Source of the DNA: Acheta domesticus
Taxonomy: Eukaryota; Arthropoda; Insecta; Orthoptera; Gryllidae
Direction: 5' to 3'
DNA length: 64,000 nucleotides
Assembly: GCA_031308135.1 (NCBI GenBank)
Contig: JAHLJT010000631.1
Coordinates: 221,319,584 to 221,383,583 of the forward strand
In this document: one piece after another, positions 21,601 to 28,960 of the stretch
How the letters are laid out: every line of letters begins with the position of its first letter
How positions within the stretch are numbered: position 1 is the stretch's first letter
The notes under the pieces: model-generated
Seen by the model: the letters and a program-made list of their open reading frames with translations, nothing else
Told to the model about the DNA's origin: nothing
The model's database searches: none
Position numbers and translations under genes: made by a program

Positions 21601-23227
21601 GCATTTTCATTACAACTAAAGAGCCTCGGAAAAAGGTTTTAGGTATTTTTGGTTCTGCTGACAAAGGAGGAAAAATTATATTGGTGAATGATGTTGATCA
21701 GCGAGAGGTAATTTTTTAATTAAAATCATCATCATCATCATCATTGTCGCCTTCAATCCCCTGGTCAACTCAAGACTATCCCATGTTATGGGCAACACAA
21801 ACTGTGTTAAGAGCCTCTCTTGTGTGCCTTCATCATAAATGCTATAAAGTCAGATATGTGAGAAATTATCAATTCTGTTCATCCAGCAGTATTACTGTCA
21901 TTCAAAGGCAACTCCAACTGATCGTAGATAGACTACGAATGAGGCATTTTCACCAGCTTGAATTCAATTGTAGTCACTTCTGCAGGATGCACCACTTGCA
22001 TGGAAATTCAGACCGTAAATCTTTACCTTGGAGGGAATCAGCTGACATTCATTGATTCTGCGAAGGTCCTATGACTGACATTTGATGGAACCTGAATGTG
22101 GTGTGTCCACATCTGTGGGATAACAAAATGACTTCCTTAAATCTATGAACCCTCAGTAGCTCATCGACTGCACTTGCCTTCTGCAACTATTTAGGTGACT
22201 CATCCAACCAGTTATAGTCTACGGTAGAATTGTTTATGTATCTACAGCCCTTTCCACTCTCTGACCCTTCAAAATACTCATAATTCTGGTAACTGTATAT
22301 TCACAGGTGCATACCGCACTTGTAGAATTTACGGGCTTTTAGCTGATACTGGTGTGTGCCCCTGAGAAAAAGAGCCATTCTGATTAGGCCCTATGGTGCT
22401 ATATCGTAAGTAGTATTGAGCCATTCGTCCCACTGGGCTTTTTTCATCCTCAGTATTAGAGTTCATATGTTCTTCAAATATCACTGCCCCAGCAAGTATC
22501 TGTTTTCAAAATCTGTTGCGGGATTTTGATGGCTACTTGTCCTCTTTAGTGAAGCTGTCAAGCGACCCCATTCCTCTGTGGAAATTGCTTTGCTCTGCTG
22601 TTACCTGATTTTCCCAAACATGGATCCCCTCTTGCATACCAGACAATTTTTCAGGATATGAGGGGGGCCTATCCTGCTGGTTCTTCATATTCACTGATGG
22701 TTCTTCTTTCAAAAGTGAAGTGGCTTGATCATATAGGATCTTGATCCAGAGCTTTTCACTTGGAAAGTAAACCTTTTTGAATAAAATAATATTGTCATAC
22801 TTTTATCAAATTTGCCCTTTTAGTTTTTATCAATATTTGTTAATTCTTTCTTGTAGATCAGTCCAAAGTTTCTATAATTCCAGCCTCACAACCTTTGTTG
22901 TGCTGTGCTATATTCTGCTTACTAACCTACCAGTGTCGATTCATATTTTGTAGTAGGTTTCAGTTTTTGTTTTTAATGTAAAATATTAATAATCAATAAT
23001 TTTTGGGATGTTAATTTTTCTTAATTTCTTCTAAAATAGTCTTATGTCATTGTAATATAGGTATTCAGCTTGAATTGCATGTGATATTTCCAGGAATTTA
23101 ATTATATTGTGTGACATGTCTAAAATTTTTTAATATAACCTTGAGTCAACAAAGTTTGTTATTAATTGCACTCTATGCTTTCTTGCAGTGGCTGGTCAAG
23201 AAAATGAATGAAATTATGAAAAATTGA
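498..23227 (+). CDS. Vps13: VPS13-family protein, C-terminal part (9 exons)
   Basis: Join 498-631, 1856-2051, 2374-2491, 2881-3002, 5749-5918, 12092-12206, 14434-14574, 21543-21707, 23189-23227. The sum is 1,200 bases, 399 codons plus TGA, and every junction keeps frame with GT/AG ends. VPS13 proteins are rod-shaped bridges that move lipids between membranes at contact sites. The encoded tail matches the VPS13A/C type: a Gly-rich amphipathic ATG2/VPS13 C-terminal region (residues about 1-250, e.g. [20 protein letters not shown]), then an [15 protein letters not shown] linker and a PH-like domain (about 270-399) ending [12 protein letters not shown]. The N-terminal chorein domain and body must lie upstream of the window. 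I see no in-frame stop or broken splice site, so the gene looks functional despite heavy transposon load in its introns. The A/C-type paralogue assignment rests on remembered family similarity. Confidence 0.93.
632..1855 (+). other. Vps13 intron
   Basis: AT-rich intron bounded by GTGAGT and TTTTATAG. No coding or mobile element signature seen. Confidence 0.7.
1856..2051 (+). CDS. Vps13: Vps13 exon
   Basis: Preceded by TTTTATAG and followed by GTACCT. It encodes [20 protein letters not shown], then [20 protein letters not shown] and [20 protein letters not shown]. The GLDVLGNP and FYEPFQ strings are hallmarks of the VPS13 tail. Ends in phase 0. Confidence 0.93.
2094..2170. repeat. CT-rich low-complexity tract
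   Basis: Imperfect CTCTCT/TCTTTC pyrimidine tract inside the 2052-2373 intron. Confidence 0.8.
2374..2491 (+). CDS. Vps13: Vps13 exon
   Basis: Acceptor ACAAAG, donor GTAAGT. It encodes [20 protein letters not shown] followed by a Gly/Ala-rich stretch ([15 protein letters not shown]). This is part of the amphipathic membrane-binding segment of the VPS13/ATG2 C-terminal domain. One base of a Gly codon is carried over. Confidence 0.92.
2881..3002 (+). CDS. Vps13: Vps13 exon
   Basis: Acceptor TTTGCAACAG, donor GTAAGT. It encodes [20 protein letters not shown] and a segment ending AQSGKGLVM. The KGVAALTFD and YQ.KRRE strings are characteristic of VPS13A/C. Ends in phase 0. Confidence 0.93.
3188..5098 (+). 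repeat. Family A interspersed repeat (interrupted)
   Basis: Starts at the module TGCTAAAATAGCATGTACTT and ends at GCGGTAGCGAGAAAGTAAA. Internally it matches other copies at 31.0, 42.0, 49.9 and 50.8 kb: a GTAGTTGTAGGAAAACG module, a CAGACAGAAAGACG block, a CAC..GTG..AGAGGAT block, and a GCAGCATTACATAACTTTCT end. It is interrupted at 3771-4975 by a DNA transposon. Removing that insert restores the TTTAGCTACTGGATT order seen at 50.95 kb (opposite strand). Confidence 0.7.
3771..4975 (-). mobile_element. Inner Tigger/pogo-like DNA transposon
   Basis: The left end CCGTCAAGTGGGGTAACTT matches the inverted right end CCGACAAATAGGGTAACTT, with TA on both sides (3769-3770, 4976-4977). Minus-strand fragments at about 4121-4452 contain [17 protein letters not shown] and [13 protein letters not shown]...[13 protein letters not shown]. 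These resemble the C-terminal tail found after the DDE domain in pogo/Tigger-like transposases of insects. The catalytic domain itself is missing, so this is an internally deleted copy. Confidence is lower for the protein match than for the TIRs. Confidence 0.65.
5749..5918 (+). CDS. Vps13: Vps13 exon
   Basis: Acceptor ATCATAG, donor GTGAGT. It encodes [20 protein letters not shown], then [20 protein letters not shown] and [14 protein letters not shown]. This is the most conserved part of the VPS13 tail. It lies downstream of a 2.7-kb intron that is almost entirely transposon. Two bases of an Arg codon are carried over. Confidence 0.95.
5919..6442 (+). other. Vps13 intron 5, 5' part
   Basis: AT-rich intron start (donor GTGAGT). 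No repeat recognised before the Helitron-like element at 6443. Confidence 0.5.
6443..7575 (+). mobile_element. Helitron-like non-autonomous element, copy 1
   Basis: Begins TCGTCTCCTATATTATTTCA after an A, the same start as the copy at 43121. Shared internal modules include AACCAATCTTTATA, a GAGACGTGA..AATTG..TTTTGACTTTAAAAAT block and CTCCTAAACAAAG. It ends near 7575 with GCACGGGTACGCGG, a decayed form of the CACGGGTACGCTAG end seen at 44940. TC at the 5' end, CTRR at the 3' end and A/T at the insertion site are Helitron traits. No Rep/helicase is present. Confidence 0.5.
7576..8199 (+). other. Intron 5 sequence between Helitron-like copies
   Basis: AT-rich, no coding or terminal repeat signature recognised. 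Confidence 0.4.
8200..8597 (+). mobile_element. Helitron-like element, 3' fragment
   Basis: Repeats the 3' half of the copy ending at 44940: GCCCGATCTGGTATTTTC, CTTTCTCAAGTGTAAAAACC, TTTCTGACTATCAAGGAAA, and an end GTGGGTACGTTAG followed by T. It parallels 7200-7575. The 5' half is absent. Confidence 0.5.
8990..10165 (-). pseudogene. LINE endonuclease fragment (RTE-like), RT missing
   Basis: The minus strand encodes an AP-endonuclease domain: [48 protein letters not shown] and [19 protein letters not shown] at 10157-9627. It continues [18 protein letters not shown], then [10 protein letters not shown] and [11 protein letters not shown] at 9475-9166. It then runs into the post-endonuclease linker ([30 protein letters not shown]) to about 8990. 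It is broken by frameshifts or stops around 9460-9630 and near 9130. This type is often annotated as craniofacial-development-protein-2-like and belongs to RTE-related LINEs. It lies antisense in Vps13 intron 5. No reverse transcriptase follows. Confidence 0.8.
10340..11640 (-). pseudogene. Ty1/Copia pol remnant (integrase end + RT)
   Basis: Reading the minus strand from 11640 down: [24 protein letters not shown] and NKGYRI match the integrase C-terminal region of Copia polyproteins. Then comes a spacer ORF (11283-10918, with a [11 protein letters not shown] basic motif). RT follows with [13 protein letters not shown], a decayed palm region (SPVARI- and [16 protein letters not shown]) and [11 protein letters not shown] near 10400-10380. 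Several stops and frame changes mean it is dead. The gag and protease parts next to it lie on the opposite strand. Confidence 0.8.
11640..12035 (+). pseudogene. Ty1/Copia gag-protease remnant
   Basis: The plus strand encodes a gag tail ([14 protein letters not shown]) and a degenerate CCHC knuckle ([11 protein letters not shown], last Cys replaced). A protease motif follows, [15 protein letters not shown] at about 11905-11960, the Copia D-S-G active site. A frame change occurs near 11795. It stops about 60 bases before the next Vps13 exon. Confidence 0.8.
12092..12206 (+). CDS. Vps13: Vps13 exon
   Basis: Acceptor TTTATTTGCAG, donor GTAAGT. It encodes [17 protein letters not shown] and [20 protein letters not shown], the linker into the PH-like domain. 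The RLRPPRF..DG..RPY pattern is diagnostic of VPS13A/C. It starts only about 60 bases after the Copia remnant. Confidence 0.95.
12207..13379 (+). other. Vps13 intron 6, 5' part
   Basis: AT-rich intronic sequence; nothing recognised. Confidence 0.5.
13380..13990 (-). pseudogene. LINE reverse transcriptase C-terminal fragment
   Basis: The minus strand reads [19 protein letters not shown], then [33 protein letters not shown], and near the end [19 protein letters not shown]. This is the RT thumb and post-RT tail typical of CR1/Jockey-type LINEs ([15 protein letters not shown]...L, FF.R....WN). Two in-frame stops are visible. It is a 3' fragment, as expected for a 5'-truncated insertion. Confidence 0.7.
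14434..14574 (+). CDS. Vps13: Vps13 exon
   Basis: Acceptor TTTCGGCAG, donor GTAAGA. Exactly 47 codons, phase 0 at both ends, encoding [20 protein letters not shown] and then [19 protein letters not shown], the first strands of the PH-like domain. Confidence 0.93.
14575..16104 (+). other. Vps13 intron 7, 5' part
   Basis: AT-rich intron without coding signal. From about 15960 onward (GGGGAAAGTTTTGGTG, GGGGTCGCTGAAAACG) the sequence may already belong to the inverted-repeat element that follows, but only its left arm extends this far. Confidence 0.5.
16105..16743. repeat. Left long inverted repeat arm
   Basis: From TTCAGTTTTTTCAACATAAC to GTATTGTATTATTTCT. Matches 18628-19265 in reverse complement. 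Inside the arm, two segments of roughly 150 bases look like diverged copies of each other: CATAACTCGAAAACC..GATAAAATTGCCTAC and TGTAACTCAGAAACT..ACACAATTGTCTAC. Confidence 0.85.
16744..18607 (+). pseudogene. Decayed PIN/XPG-like nuclease-fold gene of an interspersed family
   Basis: Pieces in several frames, in the order expected for a repeat-borne protein family seen in many arthropods and cnidarians: [20 protein letters not shown] (about 16920-16980); [20 protein letters not shown] and [26 protein letters not shown] and [15 protein letters not shown] (about 17290-17400); a [20 protein letters not shown] segment (about 17600); [16 protein letters not shown] and [17 protein letters not shown] (17785-17890), the acidic core of a PIN/FEN1-like fold; [14 protein letters not shown]; and a Cys-rich tail [14 protein letters not shown]. 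Multiple frameshifts and stops. The function of the family is not known to me. Confidence 0.7.
18628..19265. repeat. Right long inverted repeat arm
   Basis: Reverse complement of the left arm, ending ATGTTGAAAAAACTGAA. Differences from the left arm are scattered single bases, e.g. in the CCAACCACT stretch near the outer end. Confidence 0.85.
19412..19628. mobile_element. Foldback MITE, TA target duplication
   Basis: A 217-bp unit whose halves are inverted copies over about 90 bases: TTGATTCAAAGTATCCTTGG at the left, CCAAGGATACTTTGAATCAA at the right. TA lies on each side (19410-19411, 19629-19630). Size and TA duplication fit a mariner-type MITE. Confidence 0.75.
19629..20668 (+). other. Vps13 intron 7, middle part
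   Basis: AT-rich intron; nothing recognised. Confidence 0.4.
20677..21457 (+). mobile_element. Non-autonomous hAT element with transposase tail
   Basis: 781 bp flanked by a perfect 8-bp duplication ATGATGAC (20669-20676 and 21458-21465). The ends are inverted: TAGACATCGGATGTTTAGG left, CAGACATCAGATGTTAAGG right (reverse complement). Eight-base duplications and CAG/TAG termini are hAT traits. A plus-strand remnant at 21065-21286 encodes [20 protein letters not shown] and [12 protein letters not shown], matching the C-terminal dimerisation region of hAT transposases. The catalytic part is deleted. GTGCCTTTTT-type subterminal repeats are present. Confidence 0.88.
21065..21286 (+). pseudogene. 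hAT transposase C-terminal remnant
   Basis: Open for 73 codons to TAA. It carries the hAT dimerisation pattern (S..V.(R/K)SFS..K.ILS..R.RF....EMLL..Y.N). The rest of the transposase is absent. Confidence 0.65.
21543..21707 (+). CDS. Vps13: Vps13 exon
   Basis: Acceptor TTTCTTACAG, donor GTAATT. Exactly 55 codons, phase 0. It encodes [20 protein letters not shown], then [17 protein letters not shown] and [11 protein letters not shown], the second half of the PH-like domain. Confidence 0.93.
21708..23188 (+). other. Vps13 intron 8
   Basis: Begins with a short (ATC)n run near 21726-21745. The block from about 21745 to 22720 has more mixed composition than the surrounding intron and may be an old insertion, but I recognise no protein or termini in it. 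Confidence 0.4.
23189..23227 (+). CDS. Vps13: Vps13 terminal exon and stop
   Basis: Acceptor CTTTCTTGCAG, then 12 codons ([12 protein letters not shown]) and TGA at 23225-23227. This is the closing helix of the PH-like domain. The WL..K(L/M) pattern is the usual ending of VPS13A/C proteins. Confidence 0.9.
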   Translation, partial: WLVKKMNEIMKN

Positions 23228-25100
23228 AGCTTCATGCTTTTTGGTATTTAATTTTTACAGTTATGCATACTTGGACATTTTACTGTGAGTTCTGAATGAT
23301 TGTTTTACATTATCCTTTAATTTTTTGCAATGATGAGTCTATCACTTAATGTTTCTGTCAGATTGCAGGTTGTCCAAGTGCTTCAGTTCTCTTTGGAACA
23401 TGTGAAAAATTTTTGTGCTTGTGTGCACCTAATTTGGCACACAGTTGGTTCTGCCTAATCTGCGGTCCATATTGTGGTGTCCAAGTACTTACTGCCTGCC
23501 CCTGAAGTCTGGAGTTCATGAAAATAAAAAAAAAATCTATTTATGTTTTTTCATAACATTTTATATTTTTGCTATTATTTATTACGAATAATCGTTTAAG
23601 AAGATGTGAGTATGCTATGTATTATTGAGAAATGAATATAATACAATTGGTTTATTTTTCCTCTAAGAAAGAGAGAGGTGATTGAGAAATAATGAGATCA
23701 ACAGAAGAACTGCATTACCTGTGAACATCATTTCAGATTACATTGAATAGTTTTCTCCAGTACTTCTGATTCATGTGGTAGGTACTGAAGTGCCTTGCTT
23801 ATTGTAAAAAAAAAAACCTAGAGAACTTGGAGCTACTGCAAGTGCCTGGCTTTGCCACTGATGCATTTCTTCCTTATTTAATGATAGTGTACATGCAGTT
23901 GAAGTTTTGTTTGTGATATATTTTATGACTGTGAAGTTGTAAGTGAATTCTTAAACTGTGTAGGTATTTTTTATTCTCAGAACAAAATTAAAACCTGAAA
24001 AATTTCAGTTGTTACTTGATGTTTCTTGGATTATTACAGTATTTTTTTCTGATTAATGCAAAGTTTGGGGTACATTTGGAGTTATACAATGAAAATAACT
24101 TTGCGAAAATTATATGTCAGAGTTTAAAAAATGTCTCATAAATTGAATTGACCATATATATTTTACTCAACTTATTTGCAGAGTTGACTATTTGCAGAAT
24201 TGTCATGTAGTTGTACAAGTAACGTCATCAGAATTTTTAATGTTATTTAATTAAATAGATAACAATGACAAAAGATGAAACTGCATATAGGCCATTTTTG
24301 GTATCTTTGCAGCAAGGTGTTAAACATCCAGGCATAAGTCTATTTGTCAGAACTTGTACACATTTGAACCAATGTATGTGAAGTGAAAATTAGTGTGAAC
24401 TATTACTGAGCAATGGATTAAAAGCTGTGAAGAAACTATTACAATTATTGAGCATATAGTTCATTATAGTGAAGTGTCAAGTTTTTGATTTAGAATAAAA
24501 GTATCGTTTCTGTGACCCTGTTGTACAATGTTCAGCTTTAGTGTTCTGTGAAAAAGTATTTCACATCGATGTTGCATTGAGGTGTAGATTTTCTTAAATG
24601 TACCATTCAATCAATTAAATATTGGTAACTAATGCATGATTTTGTACAGTATTCTTAAAAGAATGATCATATGAATCTCAAGGAAATTGAACCTAAATAT
24701 TTGTTACATTTCTATGTATTTGCTTCTCTCATTATTTGTATATTTGTTTGTTAATTTGTGTTTTTCATAATCTTTCGAAGATGAATGAATTATTTATAAG
24801 AGTAACATTCAAAAAATACATAGATATTGTCTTCCTAGTTTTCTACCACTGACATTTATTTGTTATTGCACAAACATTTGTTGTTTTAAATGAAGTGTGA
24901 ATATCACAATGTTATGGTATGTTATTTATAAAAACTTCACTTACCCAGATTTTATCCCAAATTCTGTACTTTAGGAAGTTCAAGAGGCAATGCAAATAAA
25001 GCATTTAGGAAAATATTATTTTTTATAGTGTAACAAACAATTTGAAGTCATAGACTATATTTGCCCTAGTTGTTTTCATAATTCTGTTTCAGAGTTAGAG
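23228..25100 (+). other. Vps13 3' UTR and downstream flank
   Basis: AT-rich sequence without coding signal. Possible polyadenylation signals (AATAAA) occur near 23523, 24494 and 24995; which one is used cannot be told from sequence. I see no TIRs or recognisable repeat here. Confidence 0.5.
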
Positions 25101-25169
25101 AAACAGAAAATAGTAACATGGCATAGGCATTGTCTCTTTTACTTTTAAGGCAAAGACAAAAACAACAAC

Positions 25170-25225
25170 AACTACAAATAATAATAATGATAATAATAGT
25201 AATAATAATAATAACAACAACCACC
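25170..25225. repeat. AAT/AAC-rich microsatellite
   Basis: Imperfect AATAATAAT with AACAACAACC runs, followed by a tRNA-like head (GAAGTGGCTCAGAGCG) near 25232. Confidence 0.75.
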
Positions 25226-25759
25226 ACCAAGTGAAGTGGCTCAGAGCGTAGTGCACTGGAGTCGCAATCAGTAGGGCTGGCCATCCTCACTGGGATTTTT
25301 CTTGTGTCTCTTAGTCATAAGGTGAATGCTAGGATGGTTCCAAATGCCCATGAACACCTCTTATCTACCACTACCCACCTAACACCTCACACCATCATCC
25401 TAGTCCTTTCACCCCTCATCACCACCTCCCTATTCAGTAATAATAAGAACACCATCCTATCACCTCCTAATTGATTATTCAAGGCTAACAACCTTGTTTT
25501 AACCAAGGGATACAGCCAAAAGGTTGATCCTCATAATTACACCCGTTCATCTCTCCAGGATAGAATATGACTGGGCCTCGAAAGAGAGAAACATTTTGCG
25601 TGGTCATTTGTGGCCCATACGCGAACAACAACAACATTGCTCTGCTCGAGCTGAAAAGAAAAATAAAACTAATGCTTCAGAATGACACAAATTTTCTTAT
25701 ACTGTAGTTAGTTTCCTTTCTCTGTAGACTGAGCTAACTTTCTGGTTTTGTAATAGGCT

Positions 25760-26160
25760 TAGGTGACTCAGGGCATCAAATGATCTCGCTGCAGTGCCTC
25801 TGATCTGAAGGTCCTAGGGTTTGAGCCCCCAGATTTTTGACTCTAGCTAGATAGGTTGAATTCAGCTGCTGCTGGGAGAACAAAAAACAAAAACTGCTCT
25901 GCTTGGCAGTTTTCCATGGATTCTCCAGTCAACACCGGGAGAATGCCTGAGCAGAATCCTAACAAATGGACCACGAACTGCGTACAATCTTTCCTTCTTC
26001 CTTGTCCCATCCTTACCCCTTACACACACACAAATGTAAATGCACTATACATATCGGGAGATGAGAGCTTATCCCGGCTGAGGTTGTACTCCGCTGGTAG
26101 GAGGGTGCCTGATTGGGGAAAACCCCGTAAGCCGACATGTACGTCGGCGCTGGATTACCG
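25760..26160 (+). mobile_element. tRNA-derived SINE, copy 1
   Basis: Head with a tRNA-like pol III promoter (GGTGACTCAGGGC and GGTCCTAGGGTTTGAGCC). A body follows with TGGCAGTTTTCCATGG, TCTCCAGTCAACACCGGGAG, CACACACA and TATCGGGAGA. The tail has GCCGACATGTACGTCGGCGC. The same order recurs in the next copy. Confidence 0.65.
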
Positions 26161-26162
26161 AC

Positions 26163-26590
26163 TAGGTGGGTCAGGGCTTTAATAGATGTCACCCTATGCC
26201 TATGACCGAGAGGTCCTAAGGTTCGAGTCTCGACGGTGGCAGGGTCGAATGAAGTCGTTGTCTGGAGGAAATTATAGCGGCCGGCTGTTCTGATCGGTAA
26301 TTTTCCGTGGTTTCTCCGATAACACCATAATAAAGGGGTCGCGTCACGCACCGCTTGCGATCTTTCCTTCCCCTTCTTTGTTCTATCCTTTCCCCTTACA
26401 CACATACACTTACATACACTATATTATTACCCGTCGGGAGACCAGTCGTGAACTAGAGTCCGTCCCGGCTGGGGCGGTTCCCCCGCTGATGGGAGACACT
26501 AAGGAAAACTCCGCTAGCCGACGAGTAGGTCGGCACCTGATCTCGCCGTCCAGCAGGGGAAGACCGCCATCTCCCACGATAAAACATTAC
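26163..26590 (+). mobile_element. tRNA-derived SINE, copy 2
   Basis: Starts AGGTGGGTCAGGGC with a canonical B-box GGTTCGAGTCTC at about 26220. The body then has GGTAATTTTCCGTGG, TTTCTCCGATAACACC, CTTACACACATACAC, CCGTCGGGAGACCAGTCGTG and GCCGACGAGTAGGTCGGCAC. It sits immediately after copy 1 in the same orientation. Confidence 0.7.
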
Positions 26591-26701
26591 TACACTTACT
26601 GGACTAATAACCGTAGAAGTTGACGTGCCCTGAATAAATTAATAAATCGGCGTTGGAGCTCTCCATCCAGCGGGGAAGATTAACCCCACCATCCAAGAAC
26701 A
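26591..26701 (+). repeat. SINE tail fragment
   Basis: Repeats the SINE end (CTGAATAAATTAATAAATCG, then GGCGTTGGAGCTCTCCATCC and CCAGCGGGGAAG). Partial third unit. Confidence 0.4.
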
Positions 26702-27225
26702 ACATCGGCACCAATAAAACCGTTTTAAAAATGGGTTTAGGGGTGCCACAAATCCCATAAACACCCATTTTTCGACTGTTTTTCGCTAATTTTTAGAAAA
26801 TGACGAATAAATATTATTTAACCTGATTTTTATCAACGGATTTTGAGCTGAGGTGGTGCCCACGTTACCCCGCAACAATTTTATGATCATCAACCAATAC
26901 TTATTTGACGCAAACATTAGGTCGAATATGGCCAATTTTACGTTAAAACCATAGAAATAGACATATTTCAATTGACCACAGCTCCGGAAATGTTTATCCA
27001 AAATGCTTTTAATTTATATACGATTAGAGCTTGAAATCTCTACTTTAAGAACTTTGTTTCGCACAATTAAACTATTTCACTTCAATCGGCTAAAACTTCG
27101 CCGCGCGGTATTGCTATTTATGACCCACATTTCTTTCGCTCTGCTCTATATGATTCACTGTTAAGCTGTATTCAACATATTTGTAGAGGCCTAGCGAAAA
27201 AAAGGTTAGTTTTTAATGCAAGAAT
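26702..27225 (+). repeat. Repeat D, direct copy 1
   Basis: Shares with copy 2 the order GGCACCAATAAAACCGTTTT, GGGGTGCCAC, a GGTGCCC..GTTA block, AATATGGCCAATTTTACGTT, CAATCGGC..AAA and GCGCGG..T. No protein signal. Confidence 0.7.
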
Positions 27226-27930
27226 AACATTGGCATCAATAAAACCGTTTTTAAAATTAGTTCAGGGGTGCCACGAACCCCATAAACACCACATTTTTTT
27301 CGGCATTTTCGCTACTTTTTAGAAAAAAACGAATAAATATTTAATGGTATTTTTATCAACGTATTTTGGCTGACGTGGTGCCCGTGTTATTTCACAACAA
27401 TTTTATGATTATCAAACATTACTTATTTCCCTCAAGCAGTGGGCAACATTAGTCCGAATATGGCCAATTTTACGTTAAAACGATATAAAAGACACTTTTC
27501 AATTGGCCATAGCTCCGTAAATTTTTTTCAAAATACTTTTAATTTAAAGAAGATTAAAACTTTAAATCTCTATTTTAATAACATTACTTCGAACAATTTA
27601 ACTATTTCATTGCAATCGGCCAAAATTGCTCCGCGCGCCATCTCTGAAAGCAGGCCTCATTTGAGCTGCACTTCTGTGACTGATTTCTTTATTCACTATG
27701 AGGCTGTATTGTAAATATTTGTAGAGATATCAAACGGGTTTTTGTTTCTCCATTTTAAAGAACACTACATGGAATTTAGAAACCTATGAGCTATTTTTCC
27801 CTGTTTGTTTCTGTGCGTGCAACAGTGCCCATTTCATCGCGCCGACCGGCCTGCCTGTCCCGGGTGCCGCCCAGGCCCACGCTGCTGAAGGAGGCACACT
27901 CACTTATGCATTCTGAAAAGCCATCCTTTC
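27226..27930 (+). repeat. Repeat D, direct copy 2 with extended 3' part
   Basis: Same module order as copy 1, then continues with GTGCGTGCAACAGTGCCCAT and a GAAGGAGGCACACTCA block. Its 3' half pairs in inverted orientation with 28540-28960. Confidence 0.7.
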
Positions 27931-28539
27931 TTTGTTTAAATTTCTTCTGTATTTCTAAACTCAGTTAATGATTTATTGATATTTCCACGTGCAAGCATTA
28001 GGCAATCGAAAATGTTAGCAGTACACGGTGCTGCACATTTAGAAAACTAACAATTTTTCAAATCAATTTTTTCATCTCAGTTGTTGCTTCAGTTTATATT
28101 AAAGATGAATAACTGTTATGTTACAAACTTAATAAGTATGTTTAAAATAGTATTAACTCGTGTACATGAATTTCAATTATTCTATTCATTTCAGTCCTGG
28201 CGTACACAATACGTGTACAAACTAAACATAAATACTAAACATAGTAATTTTGATTTCTACGCAATTGTGGATTCCAATTTGCGCTGGATATGACGCGAAC
28301 TCTTTTTTGAGGCTTTACTAAACATTCTGGTGACAGTTCTCTGAATGCAATTTTTTGGCGTGAAAACAACCAGAACGAAAGGCGTCACTTGTTGAAGGAG
28401 TAGCACTTTCTACCTAGGATTGAATTTTTGTTTGCGAGCGTATACTAAATATTTACTGTTTATTTGTAAATTTTCTAGGTACAATTAGTTAACTATTGAA
28501 CGTGATTACGTAATTTTCCAACTAAGAAGTTGTGTCTTC

Positions 28540-28960
28540 TAACACAGGGAAATGCATTAATGAGTGTGCCCCCTTCAGTGGCGCGGTCCCGGTTGGCGCG
28601 CGCGTGGCAGATCAGCGGTAGCGACTACATGGACACTGTTGCACGCACCGAAACGATGAGGAGAACAATAACGCATGGGCTTTCAAACGCCGTTTACTGT
28701 TTTTTAAAGCCTAGTAACTTACAAACTCTCGTGCTGTCTTTACAAATATGTTCAATACAGCCTCATAGTGAATAAAGAAATCAGTCAAAGAAGTGCGGCT
28801 CAAATGAGGCTTGTTATCAGTCATGGCGCGCAGCGCAATTTTGGCCGATTGCAATGATATAGTTAAATTGTGCGAAGTTAAGTTCTTAAAATAGAGATTT
28901 AAAGTTTTAATGTTCTCTAAGTTAAAAGTATTTTGGATAAAAGTGCAAGTGTGGCGACAA
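28540..28960 (-). repeat. Repeat D, inverted copy
   Basis: The reverse complement gives GTGCGTGCAACAGTGTCCAT, then AAGGGGGCACACTCATTAAT toward the centre. Outward lie AGCCTCATAGTGAATAAAGA, GCGCAATTTTGGCCGATTGC and TTAAAAGTATTTTGGATAA. It forms an imperfect inverted repeat with about 27530-27920 around a spacer of about 600 bases. Confidence 0.7.

Noticed and set aside
25760..26260. True tRNA genes
   Set aside because: Box A/B-like motifs are present but no cloverleaf with an anticodon arm could be drawn; the SINE reading explains them.
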